Assembly (NCBI GenBank): GCA_021904315.1
Contig: CM038910.1
Coordinates: forward strand, 7,440,001-7,504,000
DNA: 64,000 nucleotides
Origin: Sphagnum magellanicum
Taxonomy: Eukaryota > Streptophyta > Sphagnopsida > Sphagnales > Sphagnaceae
Direction of reading: 5' to 3'
Part shown: one piece after another, positions 1-12,860 of the stretch
How positions within the stretch are numbered: position 1 is the stretch's first letter
How the letters are laid out: each line of letters starts with the position of its first letter
Position numbers and translations under genes: made by a program
Notes under the pieces: model-generated
Seen by the model: the letters and a program-made list of their open reading frames with translations, nothing else
Told to the model about the DNA's origin: nothing
Databases searched by the model: none

Positions 1-2
1 TG

Positions 3-158
3 GACCTCTTACTCATTGAGGGTTTTCAAAAGTACAAAGAACATGGTAAGAAGCACCATGGTACCTCAAAAATTTATGAAGTTGATTTGATTCACCTACC
101 ATTTTTGTACACCAAAATTGCAAAAGAATTTAGACTTATGGACTTAAAATATATATAA
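3..158 (+). pseudogene. Open frame running in from the left edge (unidentified)
   Basis: A frame entering from the window edge stays open for about 51 codons and ends at TAA (156-158). Its composition is protein-like (DLLLIEGFQKYKEHGKKHHG at the start, then a KIYEVDL... stretch), unlike the AT-rich DNA that follows. It could be the last exon of a gene or the tail of a mobile-element protein that lies mostly outside the window. I do not recognise the family. Confidence 0.3.
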
Positions 159-299
159 ATTTAAAAAATAAATAAAAAATAAAAAACAAATAAATATTTT
201 AAAATGAAAAAGGTCCAAGTTTAAACCATTGAAATATTATTTTAATAAATAAATATTTATTATAAAAATTATATTTTAAAAAGAAACCTCGTCAACGGT

Positions 300-1195
300 A
301 ATAATTTGTATCTGGTGGCGCGCCAATCGACCGGGCCGGGCCGGGCCGTCCACCCGGCCGGGTCGCATAGTTCTTGTCGCATCGCCGCAACCAGACAACA
401 AACGCACTGGACGGCGTTGCAGAGAGGCGACGTCGCCAACACTCTTGTCGGAGGAGGTGCGCGATTGTTGTTGTTGTGTCCTGCTGTGTCGATCGGCGTA
501 GCTTACGGCATTGCAATGCGCGAGATCCAGTTGAATCGTCACCAAAAGAGCAGAGTAATTCGCAACAGCTTCTTCTAACGAGAAATTCTCGGCCTGAAGG
601 GCGGGGAGGATCCGAGGACAACTGTTTCGTAAACCGCATATGCTGGATGGTGAATGTCTCTGTCAATTACTTCTTCTTCTCTCTTTTTTTTTTTTTGTTT
701 CTGTTTTGCTTGTGTTTTCTCATTTCCTGTGCTTTGTCAAGTTTGGTTTTGGATTGGACAAACGGATGCATGACATGGAGTTAGTTGTTGAGGTCTTTCT
801 TATTACAATTATTGTGCAATCAATGTGAATCTTTTTATTCTAGAATCAAACGTTCCTTTGGCCTTTTTGTTGCTGGCATTTGAAGCAGTTAAGGAGGCAT
901 GGCATCGAGTCAGTACTTCTATCTCTGCATTGTGAGTTCCACAGCTTAGAAAATGTATGGTGCTTGATGCAGTGATGGAAGATCGAGATAACTGGCCGGG
1001 AAGCTTTCCAAGGCAACATTCCATGAGGTAAAACTTCTGTAGCCATTAAGCTTCCGTGCTGATAATGCCTCTCACAGGTCTCCAAAATGTTGTCTGCAAT
1101 CTCCGCACATACAATCCAAAGAGCAGAAAGAAATTTTGTTTCTCGAATCACATTGCTGCTGCTCCTTCTCCAGGAGGTCAAGGCTATCTGGTGAG
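300..1195 (+). promoter_or_regulatory. Probable promoter/5' leader of the coiled-coil gene
   Basis: Composition changes sharply at about 300, from AT-rich to GC-rich, with GGGCC/CCGGG repeats at 330-362, as expected near a transcription start. The leader probably has an intron: AG|GTAAAAC near 1026 and a pyrimidine-rich acceptor CTTCTCCAG near 1173, just before the ATG at 1196. Short open frames here (306-578, 374-784) have no protein-like features, and the second ends in a poly-pyrimidine run. Leader boundaries are inferred, not shown. Confidence 0.4.
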
Positions 1196-4100
1196 ATGGA
1201 GAAGGAAGGAGGCCATGCAGCAGGGAGTCCCTCTATGACATCCAGAAATCTTACTCCATTAACTCCTCTTACACCGTTGAAATGGAAATCTTCCAATCAT
1301 GAACAAGACAAACAGCAGGAGACAAATCCGGAACCCTCAAGATCCAGAACTTCAAAGCATACACATTCACTGGATGATCATGGAGTATACTCTGCTGCGG
1401 CAGTGATCAGCTGTGAAGAAGATGGGGAAGTAGTAGCAAAACATCAGCAACACATGGAGGATCTGAGCAGTGAGCCAGTTCTGGCTGATGATCAGACACA
1501 GCCTATTGACAAGTTATTGCAGAAGCAACAGTTGGAAATGGAAGAAATCAGTGATAGCAATCCTCCAAATGGACATGAGAGGTAAAACACATGCAGATCT
1601 GTCTCTGGAAGAGATTTTGCAATACATCAACATGCTTCATGCTTGGCAATGCATGTGCAATTGTGTGTGGCTCATAGTTTCAAGTGGTTGTTAAGCTCTC
1701 CAATCACACCAGCTCCAGCTATCATCAAAATGCTTTCTTTTTGGAGCATTGAGGGACCTGGAGATTGATGTAGGGTTTGAGTTTTGTTGTGTAGGAAGCC
1801 TTCATCAGGGGAAGATGTGATGACAATGACTATTGAATTCCTACGAGCTAGACTATTGTCTGAACGTGCTGCATCAAAGACTGCAAAACAGCAAGTTCAG
1901 CAGCTCAATGAGAAGGTATGCCCTGCAAAAATCAGTTGTTTTTCTCATCACTGTGCACTCTTGGTGAGGATGTAGTGTCTGTGAGAAGAAGACCATAAAT
2001 GCTGATTTGCAAGACCATAAAATGGTTCTGTTTTCCATCATGGAAGGAATATTGGAAAGATGACAATGCGCATCTGTTGTCTAGCCACAGAAAAGTAGTT
2101 TCAAGTGTTGATAAATGAACAAGCAACGGAAGCTTGAGTTTGATGTTTTAGCAGCGTCTTTTGTTGTTGCATATGTGCAAGATTTTATCAGGTGATGGAG
2201 CTGGAGGACATTTTGGAGCAGACGGTTGACCAGAGACAAAAGGCAGAAAGAGCTGCAGAAGATGCCATCTTGAAACTGAAAATTGCAGGTCAGTGGTTGC
2301 CAGGTGAAGAAAGTGGTAGATCACATGATCAAACATCTTCTTACAGATCTCTGTCAGAAGCATTTGTCATGATCTCTCATTGAGAACATGGGGTCAAACA
2401 TGTTACAATTAAAAGTCAATTGCGCTATTTCACTGCATTTGTGCAGGCATTTGCACAGAAAGCTCCACTGATGCTTCGGGGATGCTTCAGGCAGTGGAAT
2501 CACTGGACCCATTATTTGGTGTGCAAAGCAGGGCTGCTGCCATCCCTCAGGCACAAGGTGCAGAGGTGATCAATGAGTGTTGCACCCCACAGAAGTTGTT
2601 GGAGACATCAGACTGCTTGACACAGAGCCAGGAGTCAAGGTTTTTATTTCTTTGACTTTGTTGGATTCTTTTGTACTGCAATTCTAGAAATGGTATGATC
2701 TTGTTGAAGAACTGAGATAAAACAAGGACCACAGAGGAATATGCCTGTCAGATCTAACATGTCAGGAAGCTGCTTGCACTGAAATTTCTGGTTTTCCTCG
2801 GTTCCAGGCCTGCAACAGAAGATCGATTGAGGAATATGTGGAATCAGATCAACAAGGAGATCACTGTCCTTACTGAAGAAAGGAGCAAACAGGATCGTGT
2901 TTGTGCAGAGCTCATCACCTGGATGTGTCAAGTGCCTGCAATCATTCAGGAGGTTCTAGCTACAACTGCAGGAACACCCTGTCAAAATTCAGAATCAGCA
3001 AACATTAATGGACATGTTATTGGTCCCAACTCCAAGATTGGTGATGAACATTCATCCTTGGAAATTGAAGATGCACCAATTCTGCTGGAAGAGCACCAAA
3101 AGGAGGTTGACACATCGAGAATAGATGTTCAGAATAATGGAGTACAGATCAAAGGTACCCAAAATCAGTACAACCCACACTGCCTAAGTTCAGGAGAACT
3201 ACAAGAGACTCCAAGGGAAGGTCTAGGCAGGGGACAACTGAAATTGCTGGGGGAGGAAGGCACAATCCACAATCCACAGGTTCAGTCTGGTACAACTCCA
3301 AATTTTCTGTCAGAACAGCTCATGTCAAACAAGCAAAGAGAAGGCAATACCAGAGGTTCACAGATGGAGGAAATTCCTGGACGTTTTCATCACAGGAGAT
3401 CATATTCAAGCAATTCTTGCTTGCAAGGAGGTGAAGATTTTGGAATAGCAAGTCAACAATTGGAGTATGATGGTCCACGCCGAAAGAGTCAGGCAAGTTA
3501 CACTGCCTACTACCATGACTCTCTTGTCTGTGGAAGCAACTGGTTTTCAAATTACTTACCATGGGTTTTACAAAGACTTTGCAATACAGAGAAATGCTCA
3601 ACAACAGCACATGGGCCTATGTCCACAGAAACTGTCCTCAGCCACCACTGTTGCTTTAACTCTTGGAATTGTGCAAGAGATGTGCAGCATAGGTATAAGA
3701 TGTGTTTCATGGGGCACCACACTGAAGATCACAAGCGGATCTGAAGGACATACATACTTCAGTTTCTGTTGCTGTATCTTGTTCTTCAGAACTTTTCTGA
3801 AGAAGAATATCTGGGAGCAACAACTGCAGACCCAAAAAATTGGTGCATGCTAACATCAGGTGTAATGGGCATGGAGTGGGGCAGGGAAGCTATTTTGCTG
3901 GGAAGCAAAATCATCACCCACAACCACCTAAGCATCCAGAAGGAGAAAGTGTGGACAGGAATGGATTCTCAAATGGAGAGCCTCTACTTAGTCTTGGATA
4001 TGAACCTGGCTATGATGCTCCAAAGGAACTAGCCTCACCAGTGGCACAGCTATGCATGGACACCAGAAGTAGAAGTGCAAGGGACATTTTACAAGCTCTA

Positions 4101-4782
4101 CAGAGGGTGAAACAGAGTATCCAAGTTTCATCATGTCCAAAGAATGTCCTGAACACAGGAATGAAAGAGTACAACAGGTTAAAATGCTGCTCAATGCTTG
4201 AACCTTCTTGAAACCACAAGTGAAGTTTCTTCAGAAAAATGTTGAAACTGCTGCAGTGGTCGTCTTCTCTATGTGAATTTTTTGTCTGTGTTTTCTAAGC
4301 TTTGCTTTTCTATCTTCAGATGTGATGAAGGAGACCCATCACTTCATTTGAGATCAGTGTATGAAGGAGAAGCAACAGCTCCTCTCAAAAATCATCATCT
4401 CCGACAGGCACCAGCAAATCCATCAGTCCAGGAGAGGCTAAGCCATAATAATAATTGGCACAAAAAGCAATACAGTGATCCTAGATCTAACAACCACCAG
4501 CAGCAGCACCTGGGTGGTGGGGGATCGAGAGCTCCAAGGGTACTCCAATCTTCAGATTCACCATCCATTGGTGGGATGTCCTACAACAATGATCCTTATG
4601 GTCATACTCTTGTTGGTCAACATGGCATCATCACCAGGAGTGCTTCCTTGGATCATCAACATCAACATCACTCTTCACATAATTCCCATTCCAAGTTCAA
4701 CCTAATTCCTTCAGCGAATCGCCAGAGCAAGTACGTTGACAAGCTAAATGTTGGGAGAGGTATTCAGTTTTACTTTTCTTAA
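1196..4782 (+). CDS. Uncharacterised plant coiled-coil protein, seven coding exons
   Basis: Exons I can place are 1196-1581, 1795-1915, 2192-2288, 2447-2639, 2808-about 3464, about 3860 (or 3830)-4177 and 4320-4782, giving about 575-585 residues. The N-terminus carries an SP/TP-rich stretch (LTPLTPLTPLKW). Residues about 137-201 (exons 2-3) form a charged coiled coil beginning FLRARLLSERAASKTAKQQV and continuing through VMELEDILEQTVDQRQKAER. This resembles a plant coiled-coil family of unknown role that I cannot name with certainty. The rest is polar and low in structure, with a short conserved-looking block SRSARDILQALQRVKQSIQV (exon 6) and a His/Gln/Ser-rich tail. All junctions keep frame except exon 5/6, which is unresolved: donor GTATGA at 3465 joined to an acceptor ending at 3829 or 3859 works, and GCAAGT at 3493 is an alternative donor. 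A GT at 4760 could start another intron, so the C-terminus is provisional. No enzymatic motif is visible. Confidence 0.65.
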
Positions 4783-4857
4783 AAGTTCCAAAATCAAACC
4801 CTAATTTTTTAGTGTGTCCAAATTTGCTCATCTGGGGAATGGGTCTCACACACCATG

Positions 4858-4870
4858 GCAATAAATAAAT
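4858..4870 (+). terminator. Candidate polyadenylation signal of the coiled-coil gene
   Basis: Overlapping AATAAA-type hexamers (CAATAAATAAATT) lie about 80 bp after the TAA at 4780-4782, a suitable distance for 3' end formation. AATAAA by itself is common in AT-rich DNA. Confidence 0.35.
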
Positions 4871-7800
4871 TCACAAAATATACTTGACTATGGCAAAGTG
4901 TAGTGTAAGTAGAGAAACATCTTTTTTTTGGTGGAATGTTGTAATGTACTTATTTTCAAATTCACAACTTAATATATTCATTAGATATTTTGGTTACTAA
5001 ATTCTAGCAGTTTTTATACCCATATTCAATAAAAAAGAAATTCATTTCGCAAATAACAATGTTTTGAGATTGAAATTGGGGTTTGGGGTGAAAGAGGAGA
5101 CCTCAATGAAAAGGGTATATTTATTCATATTTTTAATATCATACAAACATAAATCAATCATATGTTGAATTTGAAGAAGCTTGAAAATGAAAATATATTT
5201 GTATCATTTTTGTTTGTCATTTTGTTTGTGTTTGAAAACATCAAACATGCAAATATTTTTTTTGTGTAATTGAAATCAAATAGCTTAATAATGATTTTTA
5301 AACTTATTGTTTTATGCAATGTTCATTATTTTCTTACTTCCAACATTATTTCTTCTTTTATTTTCATTTTTAGAAGCATTTTTACAAGGAGTTTTATTCA
5401 TTAAACACATCTTTATTTCAAGTTAATTAAGGGCGATTGTGGTGGTGGAGAATGTGAAATGCTTATTATGCTTAAATCCTTTTTCCATTTTTTCTACTTT
5501 TTAATAAAAGGAGGTGTGAAAATCAAAATATTTTTCTCTCATGATTTTCAATTTGAATAATCAATTTGGGAATTATAATATGTTTTCAATTTTTAGATCA
5601 AAATTTTCAAATTATTTAAATTAAACCTTATTTCAAGCATTAACAATGTGTTGAAAAAATGTATAATAAATTGGGATCATCTTTTTAAAATAATGATTTT
5701 ACACAACAATTAGTCATTTGATAATAAAAAATCAATTTGTTAAAATAATTTCTAACCACTTAAATGACAATTTGAAATTTTTTATTCAATTTTGGTTCAA
5801 AAAATTCATATAAAATTAAACATTTAAACAAATCTAAAATATAATTTATAATTTATAATTTGTGAATTTGTATTTTGTTTTAAAAATTTTATGATACCCA
5901 AAAATCAAAACATTTGGTGTTCCAATTTTGAAATTTTCTTTTGGAAGTTTCAAGAGAAATGAACATTTCAACGTAACCCTTGTGACAACTTACAAAATAT
6001 TATGAAAAACAAAGTTATGGTTTTTCACAAATTAAAACCCTAGTGAATTTATCTTAATTTGTGATTTATTTGTGCACCATTTTCATTCCAAAATATAATG
6101 ACCATCCTCTTATTTAATTTATTTAGTTTGATACGTTTACAAATTCAATTAATTTTTTTGAAAAGTTAATTCTTAGATGACGTGATGCATAAAATCACAA
6201 ATGTGAATAAGGTTGTCAAATTTTTCATAACACATTATATTGAAAAGTTTACCCCAAAATATGAACAATATAATAAAAATCACACAAATGTTTTCAATGA
6301 ATATTTATTCAAAATATTTTTGATGTATTTTCATTCATAATTTGAAAAATCATGAAAAATTGTATATATTTAATTTTAATTAAAATTTGAAAAAAAATTC
6401 ATAATCCAAAAAATGGATAAATTTTTAGAATATTGACATGGTAAAAATTGAAAAAACTTCAAGGTGAATATGTTGATGAAAAAATAATTGAATTTGAATG
6501 AGAAATGAAAAAAACACCATTTAAAATTTTTGATAGTTTCAAAATTGAATTTTAAAAAAAAATTGAACCACACTACCATGTATCATTATTAGTAAAAATT
6601 CTAGGTTAAATAAAAGGCATTCATATGAATCAAGTGTGAAAAAAAATGTTAAAAATAAGAAAAAAATTCATACTTAAAGTTAATAGTTTAAACCAATTTT
6701 TTAAAACTTCATCCAAATTCAAACTTTTGAAATGAAAAAAAAACTCAACTCATTTTGAATATACCCAATCCATATTTATTTTTTCATGTTCTTAAACATA
6801 AAAAAAGATATTTTGAGAACTTAAATTTTTTCACTTTCTTTGGAAGGTGGTGAAAAAATAAGGGTTTTCTTTTTGGGTTTGAGGTGACAAGATGGGTCAT
6901 TTTCATTTTACTTTTGAAAAATGAAAGTCCTAAACCTTGTAGCATGTGGTAAATATTGAAAAGTGGTCATTTTTAATGTTCAAAAGTATGTTATTAATTG
7001 GTATTTTTTTATGATGAGAAAGGTGTTTGATTCAAATTCAATTTGAACTATAAAATGTATTGAAATTATTTTTTTTAAAAACATGCATAACATGAATAAT
7101 CAAATGCACTTCAATGAAAAATTATACAATGCGCAAAAAGACAAACATGAAAGGGTGTTGAACAAAACATGTTTTTTTTTAGTATGAGGTGTTAAAAAAA
7201 AATGACCATTATGATATAATGTGTTGTTTTATTTTCATAATGATGTGTCCATTTAATTAACTCATGCTTGTTAAAGATACATCAAATGCATCAAAATATA
7301 TAAATCATTTGTGCCATAATTGAAATTGACATTGATTGAATGACATCATATCTGAGGCAATTAAAAAAAAATTATACAAAAAAATCTTACAAACATTAAA
7401 AAATGTCATAACAAATATGAATGTTTTAAAAGTTTTATGGTTTAGATACATGTGATTGAAAATTAAATTCATTATTATGATTTGAAAATTTCCATGCAAT
7501 CAAACATAATCACATTGTTAAAGTCCCCAAATGGTAAATGAATATAATTTAATATGTCAAAAGGTTATTGCATTGAAATTAATTGAATTTTTTCTTTTAA
7601 TTCAATAATGTGACATAACCACATGGTTAAATATCAAATATTATTATATAATATGAAAATAACATGACATGAATGTTGTAAAATTATGAATATATCAAAG
7701 ATCTTCTAAAAGTTTTTAATTGAAATTAATCAATCATTTGAAATAACCTAATTTTTACCATATTATTTAAATCAAATTAAATAACTTCTACAACATAATT

Positions 7801-9850
7801 TTTTTACAAAAATATTTAAAATCAAGAAATTATATTAATTATATTTGAAGAAACAAAAAAACCAAAACACCGCCAAAAATTGAAACCTCACATGTCATCA
7901 TTTTTTGTTAATATGCATTTGTTTAAAAATTTATATTGAAAAAAAATAGGTCTAACAAAAACACAATTATCTCCATTGATTTAATATTCATCATCAAAAT
8001 TGTCATCATTTTCAATGTTAAAATAAATGTGTGTGGTGTTTTCACTTTTCACATTCCTTGCACTCTCGCATTTTACAATGTTGATTCCTCGCTTTTTATA
8101 AATGAACTTCATCTTTATTATATTTCACATTTATTCTTTTTGTTAATCATTGGTTTTAAAATTTTCAAAAAAATAGCATCTTATAAAATATTATTGAAAA
8201 TCCCAAGTAACATATCATAGTACCTTTACCATTTTGGCATAATTTTTTTTTAATTAAAAAAAAATATTCATTATTTGTCATTATTGCATATACATAATGT
8301 AAATATGTTGATGCCCAAGGTTGTCAACTTTATACACCAATGTTATGATATGATAGAAATGAATTTCAAATTTAGTAGTGGTTACACACTTGGTGACTCC
8401 TATTAGCATGGTTGGACCCATAAGGGATTGCTACAAATTTTCTAAATTAACTAAAGATGGAGTTTCACGAGGTGAAAACATGCAACAATGCTATAATAAT
8501 ATTGTTGTAAAAGGTATCATGTTGAATTGTTTATGTTGTGTGATGTGTGTGTTATAGGTGCAATTGGGTAAAGATGTTAAAGATGAAATGTTTAGAAAAT
8601 AGGTGGTGTGTGGTGGCTAATTTGGTGCTAAGAAAGGATCCATTAAGAAGTCAACATGGAGACCTTTATACTAGATTTCTTAGTTCCTATGTTGATAAAT
8701 GTTAATGCATAAATTGGAAATGTGAGGTTATTTAGTTCTGCTATGTAGGCCTTGTAATGTTGCTACTAATGTACTTAACTACCAAGAGAAGCCATGGCTA
8801 GGAAATAATGACAAATTAAGGCAATTCAACATTTTTTTGTGAGGAAATCCATATTGTGAAGAAGGCTTTCAAGACATTGGTTGCAAAGAAATAATAATAA
8901 TAATAATGGGTGCATTAGGGTAAGTTTGTTGCTAAAATTTTGGATTTTTGTTGTCGAATATTGTCCATGAGTACCTAAGGAAAATAACATGGTTTTGAGT
9001 CCTAGGATTAGAGAGGGTGCACATTAGCATGAATGACATTGGGAAGGTCTAGGCATTGAATTCCTTTATAGAATACAAGTGGGGTGAAGATCATGAATGG
9101 ATCTTATTCTCATCAACATTGGGATATTTGAAGTGTTAAATCTTTATTATGGGAAAAAAATCTATTGGCATGTTATGACTTGTGAAGTTCAAAGGTTTAA
9201 GGGATTTATTCTTGGGTGTTTCCAATTTGGGTTGTTAAAAAAAGAATTGGGATGGAATGGAAAGTTATTATAATGTTGAGTAGTGGAAGGTCCATGCATA
9301 CAAGATATATGTTTTTTGAATGGCATTTCTTATCAATGGGATGGGACTGAGAATGTAGAATAAATGGTGATAAATGAAAAGGTATGATTCCTTAAACCAT
9401 TACTATGTTTAATTGAATCTATGCGTCTACTTTTGTAATTAAAAAAATGCAAGAAGTTGTGCTTAGGATGATGGTTATTGATTAAGTAATGTTGCAAAAT
9501 TATGAAGGTCTTGGGTGGGGTTGAGAATCTTGGGAGGTCAAGGGTTTTGGATGGGAATCATGAGTCATAGTGGTTTGAAGGTCTTGGGTGAGAGTTAGGA
9601 ATCCCAAAAGGTGAAAGGTCTTGCAAATGAATCCTAGAATGTTGAGGGTACCTGGCAAGAGTTGTGTGAGCAAAACGCATTAGGGCATGAGGGCATGAGT
9701 TAAAAAGCCGAAAGGGTGTGGGGCATAAGTTGAAAGTCTTGGGAAAGAGGTGCAGTAAGATTTTTGGCCATTTGAAACGTGGAACAGCATTGCATAGGTT
9801 GTGATTGAAATTCCATCGTAGCATAGAAAATGATTTCAAAAATACTAGTC
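4871..9850. other. AT-rich intergenic desert, no gene seen
   Basis: About 5 kb of very AT-rich DNA with many homopolymer A and T runs. Open frames are short and low-complexity (Phe/Asn/Ile/Lys-rich), without recognisable domains. The part from 8.3 to 9.8 kb is somewhat less AT-rich and has longer sense-like stretches, suggesting an old insertion, but I could not identify it. Confidence 0.5.
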
Positions 9851-11110
9851 TAAGTTTTTAAATCCATTCTTAAAATTACAACTAAAATTTGATCACAACC
9901 TAGACAAAAGTGTTCCATGGACCATGAACACTCATGGGCATAGTCCATGGAGTGCCCATGTGTAAGTTGCACCTAAAATTTGGTCACAATCTCAACAAGG
10001 GTTCTCAATGGACCATGGAAAACCCATGGGCCCCAAGTCCATGGAGCAACCTTGTGAAGCTTTACACATTTTGGTCACATGTTGGAAAATGATTTTTGAA
10101 AACAAAATCCCAAGTTTTAAAATCCATTATTCAAAGTTGTGATTAAATTTCAATCACAATTTGAACATGGGTGGACTATAAAACACTTGAATGTGGACTC
10201 GATGAAGACCAAAAATAGATCCAACTCAATTGCGATTGGATTTCAATTTGAAGAAAAAAAATAAAAAATCTTGACCACAAAATTTGGTGACTAAATTTTG
10301 GTCACAATTTTCATAGTGCAAATTTGAAAATAAAAATAAAAATCTTGAACATCATGGTGGTAGCCAAAATTTAATGACCACATCTTGATAGTCAAGATTA
10401 TTATTATCATCAATATTTTAGATAGGATTTTGTTCATTGCAATAATACAATTGAGGTTAACAACTAAGGAGGACCAAGTCCACCCTTATCCATAAGGTGA
10501 CCAAATTTCATTTGTGATTTTTTTAATTGAAAAAAATTCTTGATTGTTGAGATGTTGATTAAAATTTAGTTATCACATCTTGATGATCTAAATTTTTTTT
10601 AAAAAAAATACTAGTCACCATAGGAATGTGACCAAGGTTTATAACTAAGATGGACTTTGTCCACCCCTATCCATAAAACAATTGAATTTCAATCACAATT
10701 TTCAAAAACAAACTTGAAAAAAAATTGATTTTTGAGATGATGATCAAAATTCAATCATCACATCTCAATGGTTAAGATTATTTATTTGTTTATGTGGACA
10801 AGATTTTGATTGTTGTAAAAATCGAACCAAGGTTTGTAATGAAGGTGGACTAAATCCACCCCTATCCATAATGCAACTAAATTTTAGTCACCAAAAAAAA
10901 AAAATTTGAGAATTTTTTTTGGATCATTGAGGTGTGGCAACTAAAAATTTAATCACCACATTTCAAAAATCAAGATTTTTTTTACAATTAGATGTTTAAT
11001 TGTTAGGATTGATTGCAATCGCCATATAGATTGAAACCCAAGTTCATGCCATGATTCATGTTTTCAAAAAAATGTGTTGACTAAATTTCAATCACCATTG
11101 AGGTAAATAG
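9850..11110. repeat. Degenerate repeat zone with a 181-195 bp tandem unit
   Basis: The motif CTAAATTTTGGTCACAAT and variants recurs about eight times (near 9880, 9970, 10145, 10282, 10500, 10683, 10870, 11087). Within it, a longer unit containing TCCACCC(C/T)TATCCATAA recurs at 10479, 10660 and 10855, spacings of 181 and 195 bp, with related sequence between anchors (ATCACATCTTGATGGT-like). The first part has a shorter duplication around CCATGGACCATG and AGTCCATGGAGT. It is probably an old satellite-like or mobile-element array. No coding frame spans it. Confidence 0.6.
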
Positions 11111-12560
11111 TTTTACTCCTACAATTTTTTTACTCTTTTGATGTTGGTTGACCCTAAATAAATGTGACGTGAGGTTATGTCATTGTCAAAATTAACATGA
11201 TTGACATGACCCTACAAGGCTAACATTAATAACCCTAGACATGTCCTATATTGGAAACTCTAGGCAAATCCTTGTCATTTGAGATTTTTGTTGACACAAA
11301 TGGCTATGTCTAGGTAATTGCAAACATCATTTAAAAAAATGTGTTGTTGGTTATAGGTTGTCATGACTTGTTGTTGAAGTACGGGCTAGAACATGGTTAA
11401 TTGTTATAAGGCATTTTCATAGCTTAATATGTTTCAAAAGTTGAAGGATGTTTGTAGTTGACATTCAATCTATGTTTAAAATTCTTTGAAAACTTTAAAA
11501 TCCTTAACAAAAATCTAGTTATGTGGTGTGATATGTAGGTGAATGCAACAACATGAAACTTTGCCATTATCCTTGTTTCCAATGCAATTTTGAACTCCAA
11601 GTTTTTAATAACATCACATCAACATATCATGATTCAAAAGTTGTTACAAAAAAGTCAATAGGATGGATTTGTTTTCCCCTTGTCAAACCTTATGAAACAA
11701 TGGCTATGTGGATTTGCATTGAGGTCGAATAGGAATTATTGACAAAAGATGTGAATTAAATCTTGGAATTTTCATTGAAATTTTTCCCTTTTAGTTTGAA
11801 CTCTACATATTTATGGCCAAATTGTTGTCAAGCTTCTTGTAATTGTGTTACATAAAATGAGTGACAACAATTCATTTTACATTGTATGTAATTTTTGTGA
11901 ACCATAACCGTATGTATGAAATTTTGGGTGAACAATGACCAAGTTTTTGGTCTTTAATAGGATTGTAAAAGAACTAAACCAAAAAAATGTTTAGGTTTTA
12001 CTATATTACTTCCTAACATAACGACACACTTGAATGCTACAAAAAAAATGGTTGAATTCCATACTATCACTTGACGTGGTGCATGTTGAAGCAATTTGAC
12101 AAAACAAACACATGCAACCCACCACTGTCTAGAAAATTCCTTTGTTCACTAATTTTATTCTACTTCTTTGGAAGCAAATGCTTGAGTTATCCATACATTG
12201 ACATGGTCATTAATATGTTTCTTCTTTTGCAAAGGAAATGTGAATATCAACACAATACTTTTGATATGTAATAGTACAATTAACTTGACATTTAAAAAAT
12301 TCCTTCAATTATATATTTCTTCATGCAACAAATATTTTTTTATCATGAAACATATCCCAATCTATGTCCAACATTATTATAATAAACATAAATAGTTGAT
12401 CATTACATTGTTTGAAATAACATAAAGCCCAAGTAATGATAATCATGAGATGTAATTTATCACCAAGTTCAATGGCAAAACCTAAGAGTTTGTAGTCAAT
12501 AACACTAGAAAATTAAAAAATGTTGATTATAAATTAAACAACTCAAAACTAGAATGGAAC
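11111..12560. other. AT-rich intergenic DNA, nothing recognised
   Basis: No conserved frame, RNA gene or repeat could be supported here. The short frames at 12071-12271 and 12198-12395 are low-complexity. Confidence 0.4.
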
Positions 12561-12860
12561 TACATCACAAACTTCCTAGGCCATGATTTGGCAATAGTAG
12601 TTGTGTGAAATCAAAATTTTCATAGGTTTGTATTGTTTAAATACAAATGACATTATTATTTAGATACAAATGTTGTGCACATGAAATTCATGTCTAGACA
12701 CTACAATAGACATACAACATATGTGTTTAGAAAGTGCACACGTACAACATCCATATTTAAAGTTTAGACAATATGAATAGATGTACAACATTTGTGTTTA
12801 AATAGTACAAATTTATGGAAAACATACATTATTGCCAAATGCCATGAAGTTTGTGATGTA
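12561..12860. mobile_element. 300-bp miniature inverted-repeat element (MITE-like)
   Basis: The ends are inverted copies: TACATCACAAACTTC at 12561-12575 matches the reverse complement of GAAGTTTGTGATGTA at 12846-12860. The similarity continues inward (CATGATTTGGCAATA against the reverse of TTATTGCCAAATGCCATG). The interior holds repeats of the type GTGTTTAAA(T/G)AGTACAAAT and has no frame. Length, AT-rich interior and inverted ends fit a non-autonomous DNA element. I see no clear target-site duplication, so the superfamily is undetermined. Confidence 0.6.

Noticed and set aside
374..784. 136-codon plus-strand frame before the coiled-coil gene
   Set aside because: It ends in a long Phe/Leu run encoded by poly-T, is not in frame with the later exons and has no family. 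Treated as leader.
9558..9839. 93-codon minus-strand frame
   Set aside because: It arises from repeated GGTCTTGGG-like sequence and has no domain.
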